From contig KB304303.1 in assembly GCA_000328365.1 (NCBI GenBank), positions 62,001-126,000 on the forward strand: DNA of 64,000 nt. The letters are read 5' to 3'. Numbering within the stretch: position 1 is the stretch's first letter; every line of letters begins with the position of its first letter. Position numbers and translations under genes: made by a program. The notes beneath the pieces are model-generated. The model did no database searches. It was not told the origin of the DNA and saw only the letters and a program-made list of their open reading frames with translations. Source of the stretch: Capitella teleta (lineage: Eukaryota > Annelida > Polychaeta > Capitellidae). Shown piece after piece: positions 54,601 to 64,000 of the stretch.

Positions 54601-57600
54601 CATAGGGAGATTCTCGATTCTCACGATGTTCCCTTTGTACATTTGACGCAATGTTTATCTTCGAACACAGCTTTCATGATTTCTTCGAAAAATAAAATAA
54701 TATATTTAATAAATAATGCAGCAATTGTATAAAGCCTCGAGTTTCCATGAGTTGATTTCTCATGATCGACGTCCATTCCATTTCCATAAGTGATAAACTA
54801 GGACACAATAAGACCTGGAATGAAGACACTTACCCTCCGTAGAAGGGGATACGGGGCTGAGCTGTGGGCAAGGGACTTGCTGCTCCTCATGGATCACGAG
54901 GTCGCCGATAGAAATCGAGATACGCCGCGGTCTTAGGCCCCCATTGGGTAATTGGCGCTTTTATCGGACAAAACATCGCTTCGACTTCATGACGCGGGAG
55001 AAATTTAGGTCACAACCGCTTCATGCCGGTCTCGTTGACCTCACATGCAAGTCACATGCAAGGTCGTTGCCATGGCAACCATGCCTAAGAGAGATTATGA
55101 TCACATGCAGCAGGCTGTTTTCTTGAAAGATTGTCGTGCAATGTAGAGTGCGAATAAGCATGCGAAGTGCGTGAATGCGAGCGCCATGCATGCAGCAGAA
55201 TGCGGAACACGGATTCCTTTTTCATGCAGTGCTTCATCATGCGAGACTCCATTCGCCCATTCCTATCATGCTCAATCATGCAAAACAGCGAAATCATCAT
55301 GCACCCACCCCCCCCCCCCCTTCCCCCCCACACACACAAAACAGTATTCATGCCATTCATTTGACCAAATGAAAACATGCTTCGAAATCCGAAACGCAAC
55401 ATGCAGTGTCATTCAGCATGCGTCGTGCTGAGTGGGAAACAGGAGGTTTGCTCGAAAGAACTAAAACTTTGCGTTTACATTAGCACAAAGTCGCATTATA
55501 CGTTTGACGTACTCGTCTTTCACTGAGGCGTAAATGCCAAATTATATGTTTTCTCCTGTGTTTCACTCAGCTCCTGTTTCCACACACACAGCAAAAGGAA
55601 AAACACCTTCAAAGGCTTAATTAGCAATTTCCATATCTACGCTTTAGCATGCAAGCAAGTTTTCTTTGGCAAAAGGTTAAAGAAAAAGAAACATGCATTC
55701 AAGACGCAAGATGCAATCAAATGCTCACAAAACGATGCAAACAAGGGTACATGCACATTCAACAAGAAGATCATTTGCATTTCATTTGCATATCACGTGA
55801 CTACAACGCATGCGCCATGATGCAACCGGATGCAGACGAGGGGTAAGGGTTGTGGAGTGGGCATTCACTACAGGGTACAAGACAACCACTCGCGTATCAC
55901 AACAAAGTGATGATTATATTTGGAACTAGGTTTAAGAACGGGCAACGTGGGTTGGAACGACAGCCTACCTTCGCCTTGAACGGAGACATTTTCGCAGGTT
56001 AATAAGCGATCATGGTGAGTGAGGTTAAAGAAAGTAGATGAGTCAGCAATATCAATCGTTTTGGTTACCTGTTTTTGTTTTGTTTTTTGTTTTGTTTTTT
56101 AGTCAAAACATAATTGAAAACTGAATGTTGTGAAATCCCAGGCATGCGCATTTGCATACAGGAAGTCGACATAACGAAATCAAAACTATATATTCATTCG
56201 GTTGAGAATGATAGAATTAAAGGCATAATTATAAATGTAAATTAAAATGCATATAGTCACACAACATTAAAGTCAAGAACATACCAGAATGGAAAACAAA
56301 ATTTAGAAAAATAGAAGATTGTTTACAGGTTTCAAGCTTAATTGGGCATCAGTAAATTGATAATTTTATGTGTCAATCTGATGAGTATACTGACCATCTT
56401 CTTGCATGGGTCATTCAATGTCCGGTGGAGGAACGAATCGCCATTCCTGACAGTCAAAGGACATTTTGGTGAAGATGGGTTTGCTGGGTTACAAGTGCTC
56501 ATCTGGGCAGCCGTTGTGCGGTCCCTGGATATCTCCAGGGTGATGCTGTAGTAATCCGGAATGGGGTTCCTGGAGGGAAAAAGGGGGAAAGGGACGTCGC
56601 GGTGCACGAGGTTGATGAGCGAACCAAACCTGCAAAAGTTGTCCACTATGTCCCGGAATTTCGTCTTGTCTTCACTGTTGTTCGGATTCTCGAACATGTA
56701 TAAATTATCGCTACTGTGGTCAACATCAGAGAAGCCAGGGATGAAATGAACATCAAAAATGGCGGCTTTGATGGAAATCCCGGATTCTCGTTGCCAAAGA
56801 AATCCCGAAGATTGCTCATCCTTGACGTACAGGATCGAGTTCAAACTCCGTGAGTTGTGAAGATCCTCAGCAAAGACGTTACTGGACTTTTGGACTTTCA
56901 TTCCTGGGGAAGACAGGTACAAAGAGCATAATTAGCCACATAGACACTGAAGGGCTTCAACGATTGGGGTCATCTAGGAGTTCGTTATACGGTCACACGC
57001 TTACTGTGGGTGGCTTTAAGACTGGTGTGCGCACGACTAGAGATCAAACAATGACCACAATACTACCACGAATACCAATAAATTTATTGCAAGCATATAA
57101 AAATTAGGATACTAATTAGTTTACGTATAAATAATATTCTACTTGATATCCTGATGAAGCATGCAATAAAAAGAAACGGAAAAACAGAAATATAATCGAT
57201 CAAAAAGACCATCATCCCAATCAGAAACGATGCCTTTTTGAAAAGTTGGGGAAAAAAAGAGAAAGTGAATTTTCGTTGCATGAACATTGAACCACAGACT
57301 CTAAATAACATAACCGTGGGAGACGTGCAGTGATAGGAATGGAAAAAAAAGTTTCTTTGACTTGCGACGTGCAACAAATAACCCAGGCCTCCTCTGATTG
57401 GAGATTAGTAACATTGGGCTTCAGCACTGTATGGATTGCAGTGAACGTACATGTATTGACTAGTGCAAAAAAAAAAAAAAAAAAAAAAAAAATAATAGTA
57501 ATAATAATAATAACAAAAATAATAATAATAAACATGAAAATAAAAACTAAAACCTCCATGCAACACAGAAGGTAGAAATCGAAAGCGAAAGTAGGAAGGA

Positions 57601-60600
57601 ATATAGAAACCGAAAGTAGAAGGGAGCAGTTGATTGTGTGCCAACAGAGTGTAGAAATGAACACTTGCTTTTACGCTTTTTGAGTTGGGGGGTCCTTTGT
57701 CTGAGATCTGTTAAAAGATTTCGATAAAAGAATAACCCCGAATATGAAAAAAGGGTGTTGCTGCTGCCTGGGCAACGCGCGAACATCGCAGGGGGGGGGG
57801 GACACTCTCGCTAACCTCCATGGCTAAGAAATCATCGCACTTACATGTACTTGAGAAATTACTTACAAAACGCTTGCAACTTAAATACTTTGCAGTGTTT
57901 AACTAAGCTTTCTGCATATAATCAATCAATCATAGGCTGATATATTACAAGGCATTAACAATTATATCTAGTATACACCTATACGATATACTAGCAGATA
58001 CTGATTCAACTTTAAAAACTTCAGGTAGACTGCAGGCAACACGATTGCAATTTTTGCCTTGAACTTACTTCCTTGTACACTTAATTACATGCGTGATATA
58101 CTGATGCCGGATAAACTTGAATTTGCAGAAAGATAATACGCAAACGCAGTGATTAGGCTTCATACACTATTGCTCTGAATCTATAGCTTGCTTTAATCGA
58201 CAACATATTTACACTGCACCTATTTTAACGGGGCCGGCGAGATGCAAAGAAACAGCACTCACCTTTTCCGCATTGAAAAATACAACCTACCTGTGTAATC
58301 TTGTTCCAGTTTGGAATTTTCACGGCAAAATAGCTACCTGGCGGATATTTGCATTACTTCCTCCTCTTAAGAATACCTGTCCTACAGGTGCCCGAACCCG
58401 CTACTCACCTGTTCTATCGCATAGTTGTCCACATCTGACCAGTAAAGGTGACTCAAGATTAATTACAAACTAGTTACGATTGGTAATTATCAGGGGTTGT
58501 GCGGCACGTACCCTCTATGAACTTTGGAGTTGTGTCTTCACCAGCAATGAGCAGAGGGTGGGCCACATCTATAAAGGAAACTCGAGACATGAACAAGTAA
58601 ACAGAAGCATGACATATTTGACGAGTGAAATTCAATTGTAACAGATTGTGATCATCGCTTATGTTTGCCAAAGAGACTTGCATCCCGCGGGACTCGCTAC
58701 AAATATTAGCTCTCGCTCCGAAGCAGACAAAACATCAGTCTCTGTGAACGATCAAAATTGGTAACTATAGCAACGGCTGGCTCGACGTAATCAGCACTTA
58801 CAATAAATGGCTTTCATTAGGCGATAGCAAACACAATGCAACAGCATTGTATACGTTTTCCGATTCTAGAGATACCTTATTTCTATATATCGCACAAGAT
58901 AAAGCAAGATTAGAAAAGGTTTATTGTCCGTGGCATACATTGTTTTGAGGTCGCTATCCCGACTCGAATTTCCATGCGTCGCCCCTGGTACTGTTGCGGA
59001 GATACCGTTACCTGGCAACCACGGATGGGATATCCATGGAGATTGTTACTTACGCATACACTGCCTGTCCGAGGTTGGAGAACAGGGACGGGCCTCGTAC
59101 GTCGATCCCGTGCATTTGGAACACTCTGCAGAAAGGGAGAGAAAAAGACCATTGACTCATCAGCTCGCGTGCATGCAGTTCACTCTCATCTATCTTAATT
59201 GCTTGACCATTGAGTGACCAGCGCCCCATTCAGTAGTGGACACTTGATAGATGGTGGTCACTCAGGCGATCGTTGCTCAAAAACGCGCGCTTTGCGAAAT
59301 GTCGCAAATGATCGCATTCGGCGATGCATCAGGACTTTTTTGGCGGTTGCAGTTTTGCCTGCGTCGAATGACGTTCATTCATTATTTACGCTGATCTGGA
59401 CGATCGCTAGCGGCCCCCTTTCCATCACGGCGTCGATTGCCGATGGCTGCGCATGCGCAAAGAGCCTTTCATTATCTCATGCTATCCAGATCAATCCCTA
59501 TCTCCCGGTTTCTTCAAGGATCCCTCTCCCCCCTTCCCCTCCTTGGCGCTCATCTTGCCCGCGGATATGACGTGTCTACGTTGCCACACTCATTTCCGCC
59601 CCAATCGCCCCTCTTGCTGGTTGGTTGGCATCATTAGCAACGCGTTAATTAACACCCCCATGACAACGCATGATGTTGCCATAGCGACATATATGGCCTT
59701 GCCGCCGTTATGTTTGCTCCAGATGAGATGTCGGGACCATGGACGGTCAAATGTCAAATTTGTTCCAATATCTCGTTGATTCGCCGGCGTCACTCGGCCC
59801 TGGTAACTCGATTTATTCTGCTCGTTGGTTGCACGGATTCTGGAGCCGCCACTTTCAAAGCGAGCGCCTTCAATTCGATGTAAATGAAGGGGGTGAGGTG
59901 TGAGGGTCATCCTCACTCGGCAACCACAGACACGAAGGCCTCTCAGCTTTTTGAAAGCAGGATTCCAACACGCAAGCATTTCTTCTGTCATGCAATCAAT
60001 CTGGCTTCGGTTTTGTGGTGCTCTGGCGTGGGCTGAAATCTGCCCAAACACCCAGAATTCTCGAAGAAATGGACAGGAAATTAATTTAAGCAGACGAAGG
60101 CGAGGATTAACGACGGACAGCACGCAGCCGTAAATGACCGAAGGAGGCCGCTTCAGATACATTGCATTACACTTGTCCTCCAATCCTCCGGCGTCCTCGT
60201 AACCAAGACAACCGTGTCCATAGTGACCGATCTCCGCTAATACCGAACGCATTACCGGTGCTTTGCATGCTGATGCCATCTTTCGGTGATCCAATCGTTG
60301 CCAATCGCCACAACAACAACAACAAAAAAGACTGTGTAGTACTTAATAACTTTGAACGATGATCTAACATTAGCTATAAAATACTCCATAATAAGAATAA
60401 AAACAGGTCCTCTGGTGCTCATGAACTATTTACTCGGTTTGCGAATGAGGTCGATAGCAAATAACTTTGCGAATTGGCTGGGAGTTGGTCAATTGGCTGG
60501 GAGTGCTTATACGTTGCAGATTACTAAATTTTATGTTCTGTGTATGATTCACTTTCCTTTCATCACATGTATGAAAGTTGCCTTTTCATCCGATGACCGG

Positions 60601-61229
60601 TTTGCCATCCCAGATTTTTGCACCAATTGTGATGCAATCTTGCACAAAGGCCTTGAATGCATACTAATAACTCAATAGCTGAAGTAAGTTACTCACTGAT
60701 TAATATTTTATACCACCTTTTGTCCTGTGTACGTGTATATAATGACCTGTAGTTGTTTTGCCATCAAAACATGGTGGTCATATTGGTGAATACTTTCGTT
60801 TATTGCATCTAAATAAAGGCATTTAATAAAGCCTTTTGGGAGAAGACATATTCGACGGTGTCCCACAGTCCATGCTAATATTGTAGAATGCATGCGATGC
60901 AATTATCCTTATTACCCATATACGTATCATATAAATGGCCATGAATGTTATTCCATGACATTATAATGTTATTACTTCAATATTTCTAGTATTTTGTTCA
61001 CAAAATAATGTACTGGTTGCCAATATTGTCCAGCGTTTCTGTGTATCATTCATGACTTATGACTGGAAGAATTTCAGGCCTGTAATACATGTACGAAACC
61101 ACACCTATTATAACCATACATAACTAATTCTCCATTGATGTAGTGTATACTCACCAGTGCAAACTCGGTCCTGAAAGTCCTTGCATGGGCTAGATTCGTA
61201 GAAGCCCGCGGGACAACCAGTGCTGCACG
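48090..61229 (-). CDS. B2: five-pass membrane protein, paralogue of B1 (5' partial)
   Basis: Twelve minus-strand exons join in phase: 61229-61155, 59125-59054, 58568-58512, 56903-56395, 52807-52618, 52035-51931, 51876-51262, 51179-51057, 51002-49823, 49772-48745, 48693-48535, 48481-48090. They give 1500 residues ending at TGA 48092-48090. Visible order: two TNFR-type modules (1-48), linker, Cys-containing ectodomain to about 675, TM1 679-701, Pro-rich cytoplasmic loop, TM2 753-782, glycosylated loop of about 290 residues, TM3 1077-1094, tyrosine-rich cytoplasmic loop of about 130 residues, TM4 1230-1256, second loop, TM5 about 1402-1424, cytoplasmic tail. Motifs and several splice positions match B1, but identity is low and several B1 introns are absent. 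The signal peptide and any EGF exons were not found; they lie upstream of 61229 or beyond the window. Confidence 0.9.
48745..49772 (-). CDS. B2 exon: TM3, tyrosine-rich cytoplasmic loop, TM4
   Basis: A 1028-bp exon. TM3 is RIIFLVMDAILLIY. The following loop has tyrosines in THVYIKSD, RTVYCSED, IPDYNTSP and NPYVHHYHG. TM4 is LLVACALMVLFYVVVKATVV. The last part is the start of loop 2, with NQT. The B1 counterpart loop is much shorter. Confidence 0.9.
49823..51002 (-). CDS. B2 exon: stalk domain, TM1, TM2 and first loop
   Basis: A 1180-bp exon fusing the equivalents of B1 exons 14-20. It contains the conserved TFDLIFSIPNYGQD motif, TM1 (VYAIVGGIAVVCFVLLSIGY) and a cytoplasmic loop rich in Pro, with YTPYHP and LYNEPP. 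TM2 (LYSLFFTFTVFFAILMLF) follows. The loop has five sequons (NSS, NIT, NYT, NKT, NES). Confidence 0.92.
51057..51179 (-). CDS. B2 exon: ectodomain beta segment
   Basis: A 123-bp phase 1-1 exon (start GNTSILPFYFRDIG) between introns of 54 and 82 bp. It corresponds to the middle of B1 exon 13 (PFIYFEIP). Confidence 0.85.
51262..51876 (-). CDS. B2 exon: ectodomain core
   Basis: A 615-bp exon with CHVKYKPPKVLYKVKYII matching B1. It is a long beta-rich stretch with few cysteines and several sequons. The acceptor is a weak TTGAAG, but the frame, length and paralogue alignment fix it. Confidence 0.8.
51931..52807 (-). CDS. B2 exons: cysteine-rich core
   Basis: Exons 52807-52618 and 52035-51931 flank a 582-bp intron. 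The first has NSIVCTD and CRSAKSRCDQC. The second has KKCCQIDC and further cysteines (eight in 35 residues), aligning with B1 exons 9-10. Confidence 0.85.
52345..52420. repeat. Short direct repeat pair in a B2 intron
   Basis: TACTGGTAGTTTGCGTGAG at 52345 recurs at 52402 with one mismatch. The copies flank a 38-bp stretch with TTTTACGGCTCCACC, a motif that also occurs near 11439. A small inserted element with target duplication is possible. Confidence 0.4.
53960..54130 (-). mobile_element. tRNA-derived SINE
   Basis: On the minus strand, TGGCCGAGTGGTTAGCG is a near-perfect Ser/Leu-type tRNA A box. CCGTTCGAAGCC is a B box about 55 bases later. A body with TGTCCTTGGGTAAGGCACTT, a segment common in animal SINEs, follows. 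It lies in the same orientation as B2. Exact ends are uncertain. Confidence 0.7.
55303..55336. repeat. C-rich run then (CA)n
   Basis: About 20 C residues with a TT interruption are followed by a short CA repeat. Confidence 0.85.
56395..56903 (-). CDS. B2 exon: ectodomain start
   Basis: A 509-bp exon after acceptor TGTCTTCCCCAG. It encodes 169 residues with FSDVDHSSDN and a cysteine pair near the end, matching B1 exons 8-9. It lacks the B1 intron after LNLVMHP and ends at a different position (KKM, donor GTCAGT). Confidence 0.88.
56904..58511 (-). other. B2 intron with A/AAT microsatellite
   Basis: A 1.6-kb intron. A poly(A) run followed by AAT units occupies 57467-57540. Phe-rich minus frames here are artefacts of that run. 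Confidence 0.6.
57467..57540. repeat. Poly(A) then (AAT)n
   Basis: About 26 A residues are followed by AAT/AAC units. Confidence 0.9.
58512..58568 (-). CDS. B2 exon: linker
   Basis: A 57-bp phase 1-1 exon (VAHPLLIAGEDTTPKFIEG), identical in length and phase to B1 exon 7. Acceptor TTTATAG, donor GTACGT. Confidence 0.75.
59054..59125 (-). CDS. B2 exon: TNFR-type module
   Basis: A 72-bp phase 1-1 exon after acceptor CCCTTTCTGCAG with donor GTAAGT. CSKCTGSTYEARPCSPTSDR and a final QC give C-x2-C-x9-C-x7-C, the TNFR cysteine spacing. Confidence 0.85.
59126..61154 (-). other. B2 intron between TNFR-type modules
   Basis: A 2-kb intron. The 234-codon minus frame at 59590-60294 has no family resemblance or splice signal at a module phase and is probably chance. 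A tandem duplication of AATTGGCTGGGAGT lies at 60474-60506. Confidence 0.5.
61155..61229 (-). CDS. B2 exon: TNFR-type module, most upstream found
   Basis: A 75-bp phase 1-1 exon after acceptor TTTCTTTTCAG with donor GTGAGT. CSTGCPAGFYESSPCKDFQD then RVC gives C-x3-C-x9-C-x7-C. A further upstream exon ending in phase 1 is required. Confidence 0.85.
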
Positions 61230-63602
61230 CTGAAAAGAAACATCGTTTGAGATGGAGGAATCCAATGAGCGAGAACAGGGTTTAGGCGTGGGATCCCTGA
61301 GGAATGCCAGACTTCATGCCATTGTCACAACACTAATAGACAAGGTGGGACAACGGTAATTGGCCTTAACAGATGTTTTCCCCTCTGGCCTAGAGGACCA
61401 TAGAGCGATGTGTAGTGAGAGCTGAAATGGCGGAAACGAATTGCTTTCATTCACGGCAAAGTCTGGTGGGAACGACACTTCATCGATTGTCCGAAAACCA
61501 ATCACCTGTTCGAGAAGAGCTTTTGCCAAGGCACGCACCAAAGGCATTTGGCGGAGGGTTCGGCCACGTGGTTTATCTCGCTCATTAGACGCCTGTAAGA
61601 TCACATCTTGACCGGAATTAACACCACCCCCCGCCCTTTCCCTAGTTACGTTGGCTTGCTATGTGCCAAGGTCAACGAACAAAAGAGATTGCATTCGGCA
61701 CTTTTTTCTTCTTGGGACGTTAATCTAACTGAGAGCTCGGTACACTGCAACTCATCAAGCGACAGGCAGCGTCTGATTGAAGTTCTGTCTGAGCTTGAAT
61801 GCCAATCGCCCCATGCCGAGATGGCACTCCCAACACGCAAGGTGCCGTCTCCCCGCCAGCATCCCGCCATCATCCCGCCGTTCAATAAGATGAAATACCT
61901 TGATATGAGGGTATTTCGGATGCACCCAAGTGTCTATATAGTGGCGAAATCCCGTCGCGCCAACGGGCGAGTGATCACACTGGGGTTTACTCGCCTATGA
62001 GTCTTTTATCCACCCTCAAAGCAGGATTAAAGCCAGCATTGGACGTTTCAAGGGTCTTGGAGGGCCGGCAGAGGCTCGAAGCGCTCATTAAGCCGCGCCA
62101 TGAAAATCCTCTGCCAGAAATGAGCGGCCATCCATCTTGGAGTTGATTCATTCGCCTCTGGCAGCTGAAATCAACGCGTTTCGCTAAAGGGGTATACGTC
62201 CCGCAGACTGAACGGCCCGTGAGGAATCAGGGGAAAGCTAATCCGTTTGCTGGAGCCACCCATTGAAAATGCACTCGTGACGTCTTATATACGAATTTAA
62301 TAGGGTCATTTTTCTTATGTGCATTTCGTATGAAGAATGAGTCAAGACAAGGCCATTAGGACATGAGTTATGATCCCCCTTGTTTATTTGAAGCCAATAT
62401 GAGCGACTCCCGACTCCGGGCCCTTCAAAGTCGTTATTAGTTGTGTACGTCCTCTTGTGATCAAAGAGAAGGGAGAGAGGAGGGAGGAGGAGGGGAAAAC
62501 GGTGATTTCCGCAATATTGGTGTCGAGAAGAACAAAGGGCCTGTATTGGGCCAGCATCGTACATCAGCCGGAATGCCGGCACTCGGCCTGCATGAATGGC
62601 GAAAAATTTCGCGAGGTGGCATTGCGACAACAACTGCGAGGAATACCGCTCAGCATAGATCAAAAGAAATGAAATCAGGACGAGGACAAGTAATGTGCGT
62701 GGCCAACCTCCTGTGAATGATTCACGAATGTACAATATGCGATTTCGCAGGCTATTGTGCGAGACATTCTATTTGCCAGAATGATGAAAATCGAAGCAAG
62801 AGATGGTAGGGAAAAAAAGTTCTCCAAAATATATTATCTGTGGACTGAATTCGTGGACCGGCAATCAAAGAAAGTGAAATTGGAAGTAAGATCCATGACC
62901 CCCCTAAAAACCACGTGATGCGAAAATCAAACCACGTGATTTGCAAAAACGACGACGTTCTACTTCAGAGATTGCTTTCTTCTCTCACCGAAAAGTCATC
63001 TCATTGAGGAGATGGTCGAGGCCCTCTTGCCCGATTCGCACAGATTTCAAAGCAAGGGAATAAAACCCGGACAACCGATGCAATGACTGGATTGCGGAAT
63101 GCTGACCTCATGCTGCAGCCGGATTGAGACGTGTCATATAATAAGCACGGCGTGAACGCGCTTTGATATTCACACTCGCGCGACCTTTATGCGTTAGTCT
63201 GCAGGACGAGTCTGGCCCCGCGAAGAATCGCTTTTCACATGCAAAACAATAAGAGAGACGCTGAAGCGGTAATGTTTCAGTCTCATTACTCAGAACTGAA
63301 AGCCAAGTTGACAAAATGGGGAGGCATTGGAGCGACATGAATTGTTGCTTTAGAAAGGAAATAGCATCAGGAAGGAGACCAAGGGCGTTGTTTGATTGAG
63401 AGAGAAAACAATTAGGCTCCGATTCATCAAAGAACAGAAAAGATATGTCAGCGTGGCGGCGATCTCAAGCAGAAACCAATCAGAGCCTAGTACTGCCCGA
63501 TAACAATAGCGCTTGATCCAATATCTCCGATCGCTTCTGCTTCCTCCCCACAAACAATAAGACAGATTGAAAAGACCTGTCACTTAGGCCGCTGGCTGAC
63601 AG
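61230..63602. other. Probable 5' part of B2, exons not found
   Basis: At least a signal-peptide exon is expected upstream of 61229 by analogy with B1. Minus frames at 62238-62735 and 62752-62946 contain hydrophobic stretches but no acceptable donor in phase 1 was confirmed, so none is called. Confidence 0.4.
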
Positions 63603-63721
63603 ATGACTCGAATGAAAATCACAGGAGGAAAGCTGAAGGTGTCGAAGGAGACGGTGGAGGTGGCCAAGGAGGTGGCGAATTTTGCTCTTTCTCAATGTGC
63701 CAAAGTGCTCTTTCGACTCAT
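63603..63721 (+). CDS. Candidate first coding exon of another gene
   Basis: ATG at 63603 opens 39 codons with a strong preference for G/C in third positions (GTG, AAG, GAG, GCC). It ends at a consensus donor GTAAGT in phase 2. The peptide is helical, with a Lys/Glu/Val-rich part (KVSKETVEVAKEVANFALSQ) and one Cys. No family is recognised. If real, the gene runs off the right edge. If the B2 5' end also lies to the right, this exon would sit in a B2 intron on the opposite strand. Confidence 0.35.
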
Positions 63722-64000
63722 GTAAGTCTGTTGGGACATTGGGCTGCTTGTTGTGTTGGACAGCCGCCTGTATTGAGATATATACTCCGCTGTGGATACT
63801 CCTGGCTTTCGGTTACATGTGGGGAAGGTAAGCTATATAGAGTTCTAAACATGAGCGCATCAGCTTTAGGGAAGCAGGGGTTGTAATTGATAGTTGCCAA
63901 AAATAACGGTGAATCTGATCTGATGAAGTGCAAGAGCTACCTATATACATATATCTATATAGAACTATTGCTGCGACCGTCATGTGTGATCAAGTTCAAG
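63722..64000 (+). other. Right edge, no further exon seen
   Basis: It would be the start of the first intron of the candidate gene at 63603. A short TA-rich run lies near 63943-63960. Confidence 0.4.

Larger units (their letters stand above)
53550..55830 (-). promoter_or_regulatory. Dense (T)GCATG motif cluster
   Basis: CATGC on the plus strand (GCATG on the B2 transcript) occurs roughly 30 times by eye. The occurrences fall mainly in 53640-53820 and 55020-55830. Chance expectation is about one per kilobase. UGCAUG is the known RBFOX splicing-factor site. A diverged simple repeat is the alternative. Confidence 0.45.
52808..56394 (-). other. B2 intron between ectodomain exons
   Basis: A 3.6-kb intron holding a SINE at about 53960-54130, a C-rich tract at 55303-55336, and a dense cluster of GCATG read on the transcript strand. 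No exon was recognised. Small open frames across 55085-55431 follow the repeated motif. Confidence 0.6.

Noticed and set aside
59590-60294. Minus-strand open frame of 234 codons
   Set aside because: It has no recognisable domain, no codon bias like the neighbouring B2 exons, and no phase-1 splice signals. It lies in a GC-richer intron where long chance frames are expected.
62238-62735. Minus-strand frame of 165 codons starting with a hydrophobic stretch
   Set aside because: Tempting as the B2 signal-peptide exon, but no phase-1 donor joins it to 61229 and the rest of the frame looks unlike the B1 N-terminus.
1-64000. Viral or retroviral coding fossils, DNA transposase genes, CRISPR arrays, rRNA or intact tRNA genes
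   Set aside because: None was recognised on either strand. Only SINE-like fragments and simple repeats support any mobile-element call.

Overview
The window is animal nuclear DNA: spliced genes with GT-AG introns, phase-1 EGF and TNFR module exons, tRNA-derived SINE fragments and A-rich microsatellites. Introns fall into two classes, one of about 50-80 bp and one of kilobases. I cannot name the species; an invertebrate is likely, but that is inference. No prokaryotic feature and no viral or retroviral coding fossil was recognised.

Layout. Four membrane-protein genes of two families, here called A and B, make up the recognised coding content. A1 (minus strand, 13476 down to 1930, continuing or ending at the left) has a signal-peptide exon and an ectodomain exon. 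A2 (plus, 18404-27060) is a complete five-exon type I membrane protein of 515 residues and resembles A1 in its ectodomain exon and splice phase. B1 (plus, 27129-46349) starts 68 bp after the A2 stop. It has 25 coding exons and encodes 1421 residues: signal peptide, two EGF modules, three TNFR-type modules, a large cysteine-containing beta-rich ectodomain and five membrane segments. B2 (minus, 61229 down to 48090) is a diverged B paralogue with the same architecture. At least 1500 residues are visible; its 5' end was not found. A1/A2 are head to head, A2/B1 head to tail, and B1/B2 tail to tail. A small candidate first exon of another plus-strand gene lies at 63603-63721.

Function. A2 has a short ectodomain and a 350-residue serine-rich tail with two paired YxxL/I motifs in ITAM-like spacing. 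B1 and B2 look like large adhesive or recognition ectodomains on a five-pass anchor with two glycosylated extracellular loops; B2 also has a tyrosine-rich cytoplasmic loop. My inference is a cell-surface recognition or signalling locus in which A and B products may act together. I recognise neither family as a named one. The A2-B1 junction (68 bp, splice acceptor next to the B1 ATG, no canonical poly(A) signal) suggests co-transcription, possibly an SL-type operon.

The rest is intron or intergenic DNA, with simple repeats, two SINE-like fragments, a dense GCAUG (RBFOX-like) motif cluster in a B2 intron, and many ATGCAAAT octamers.
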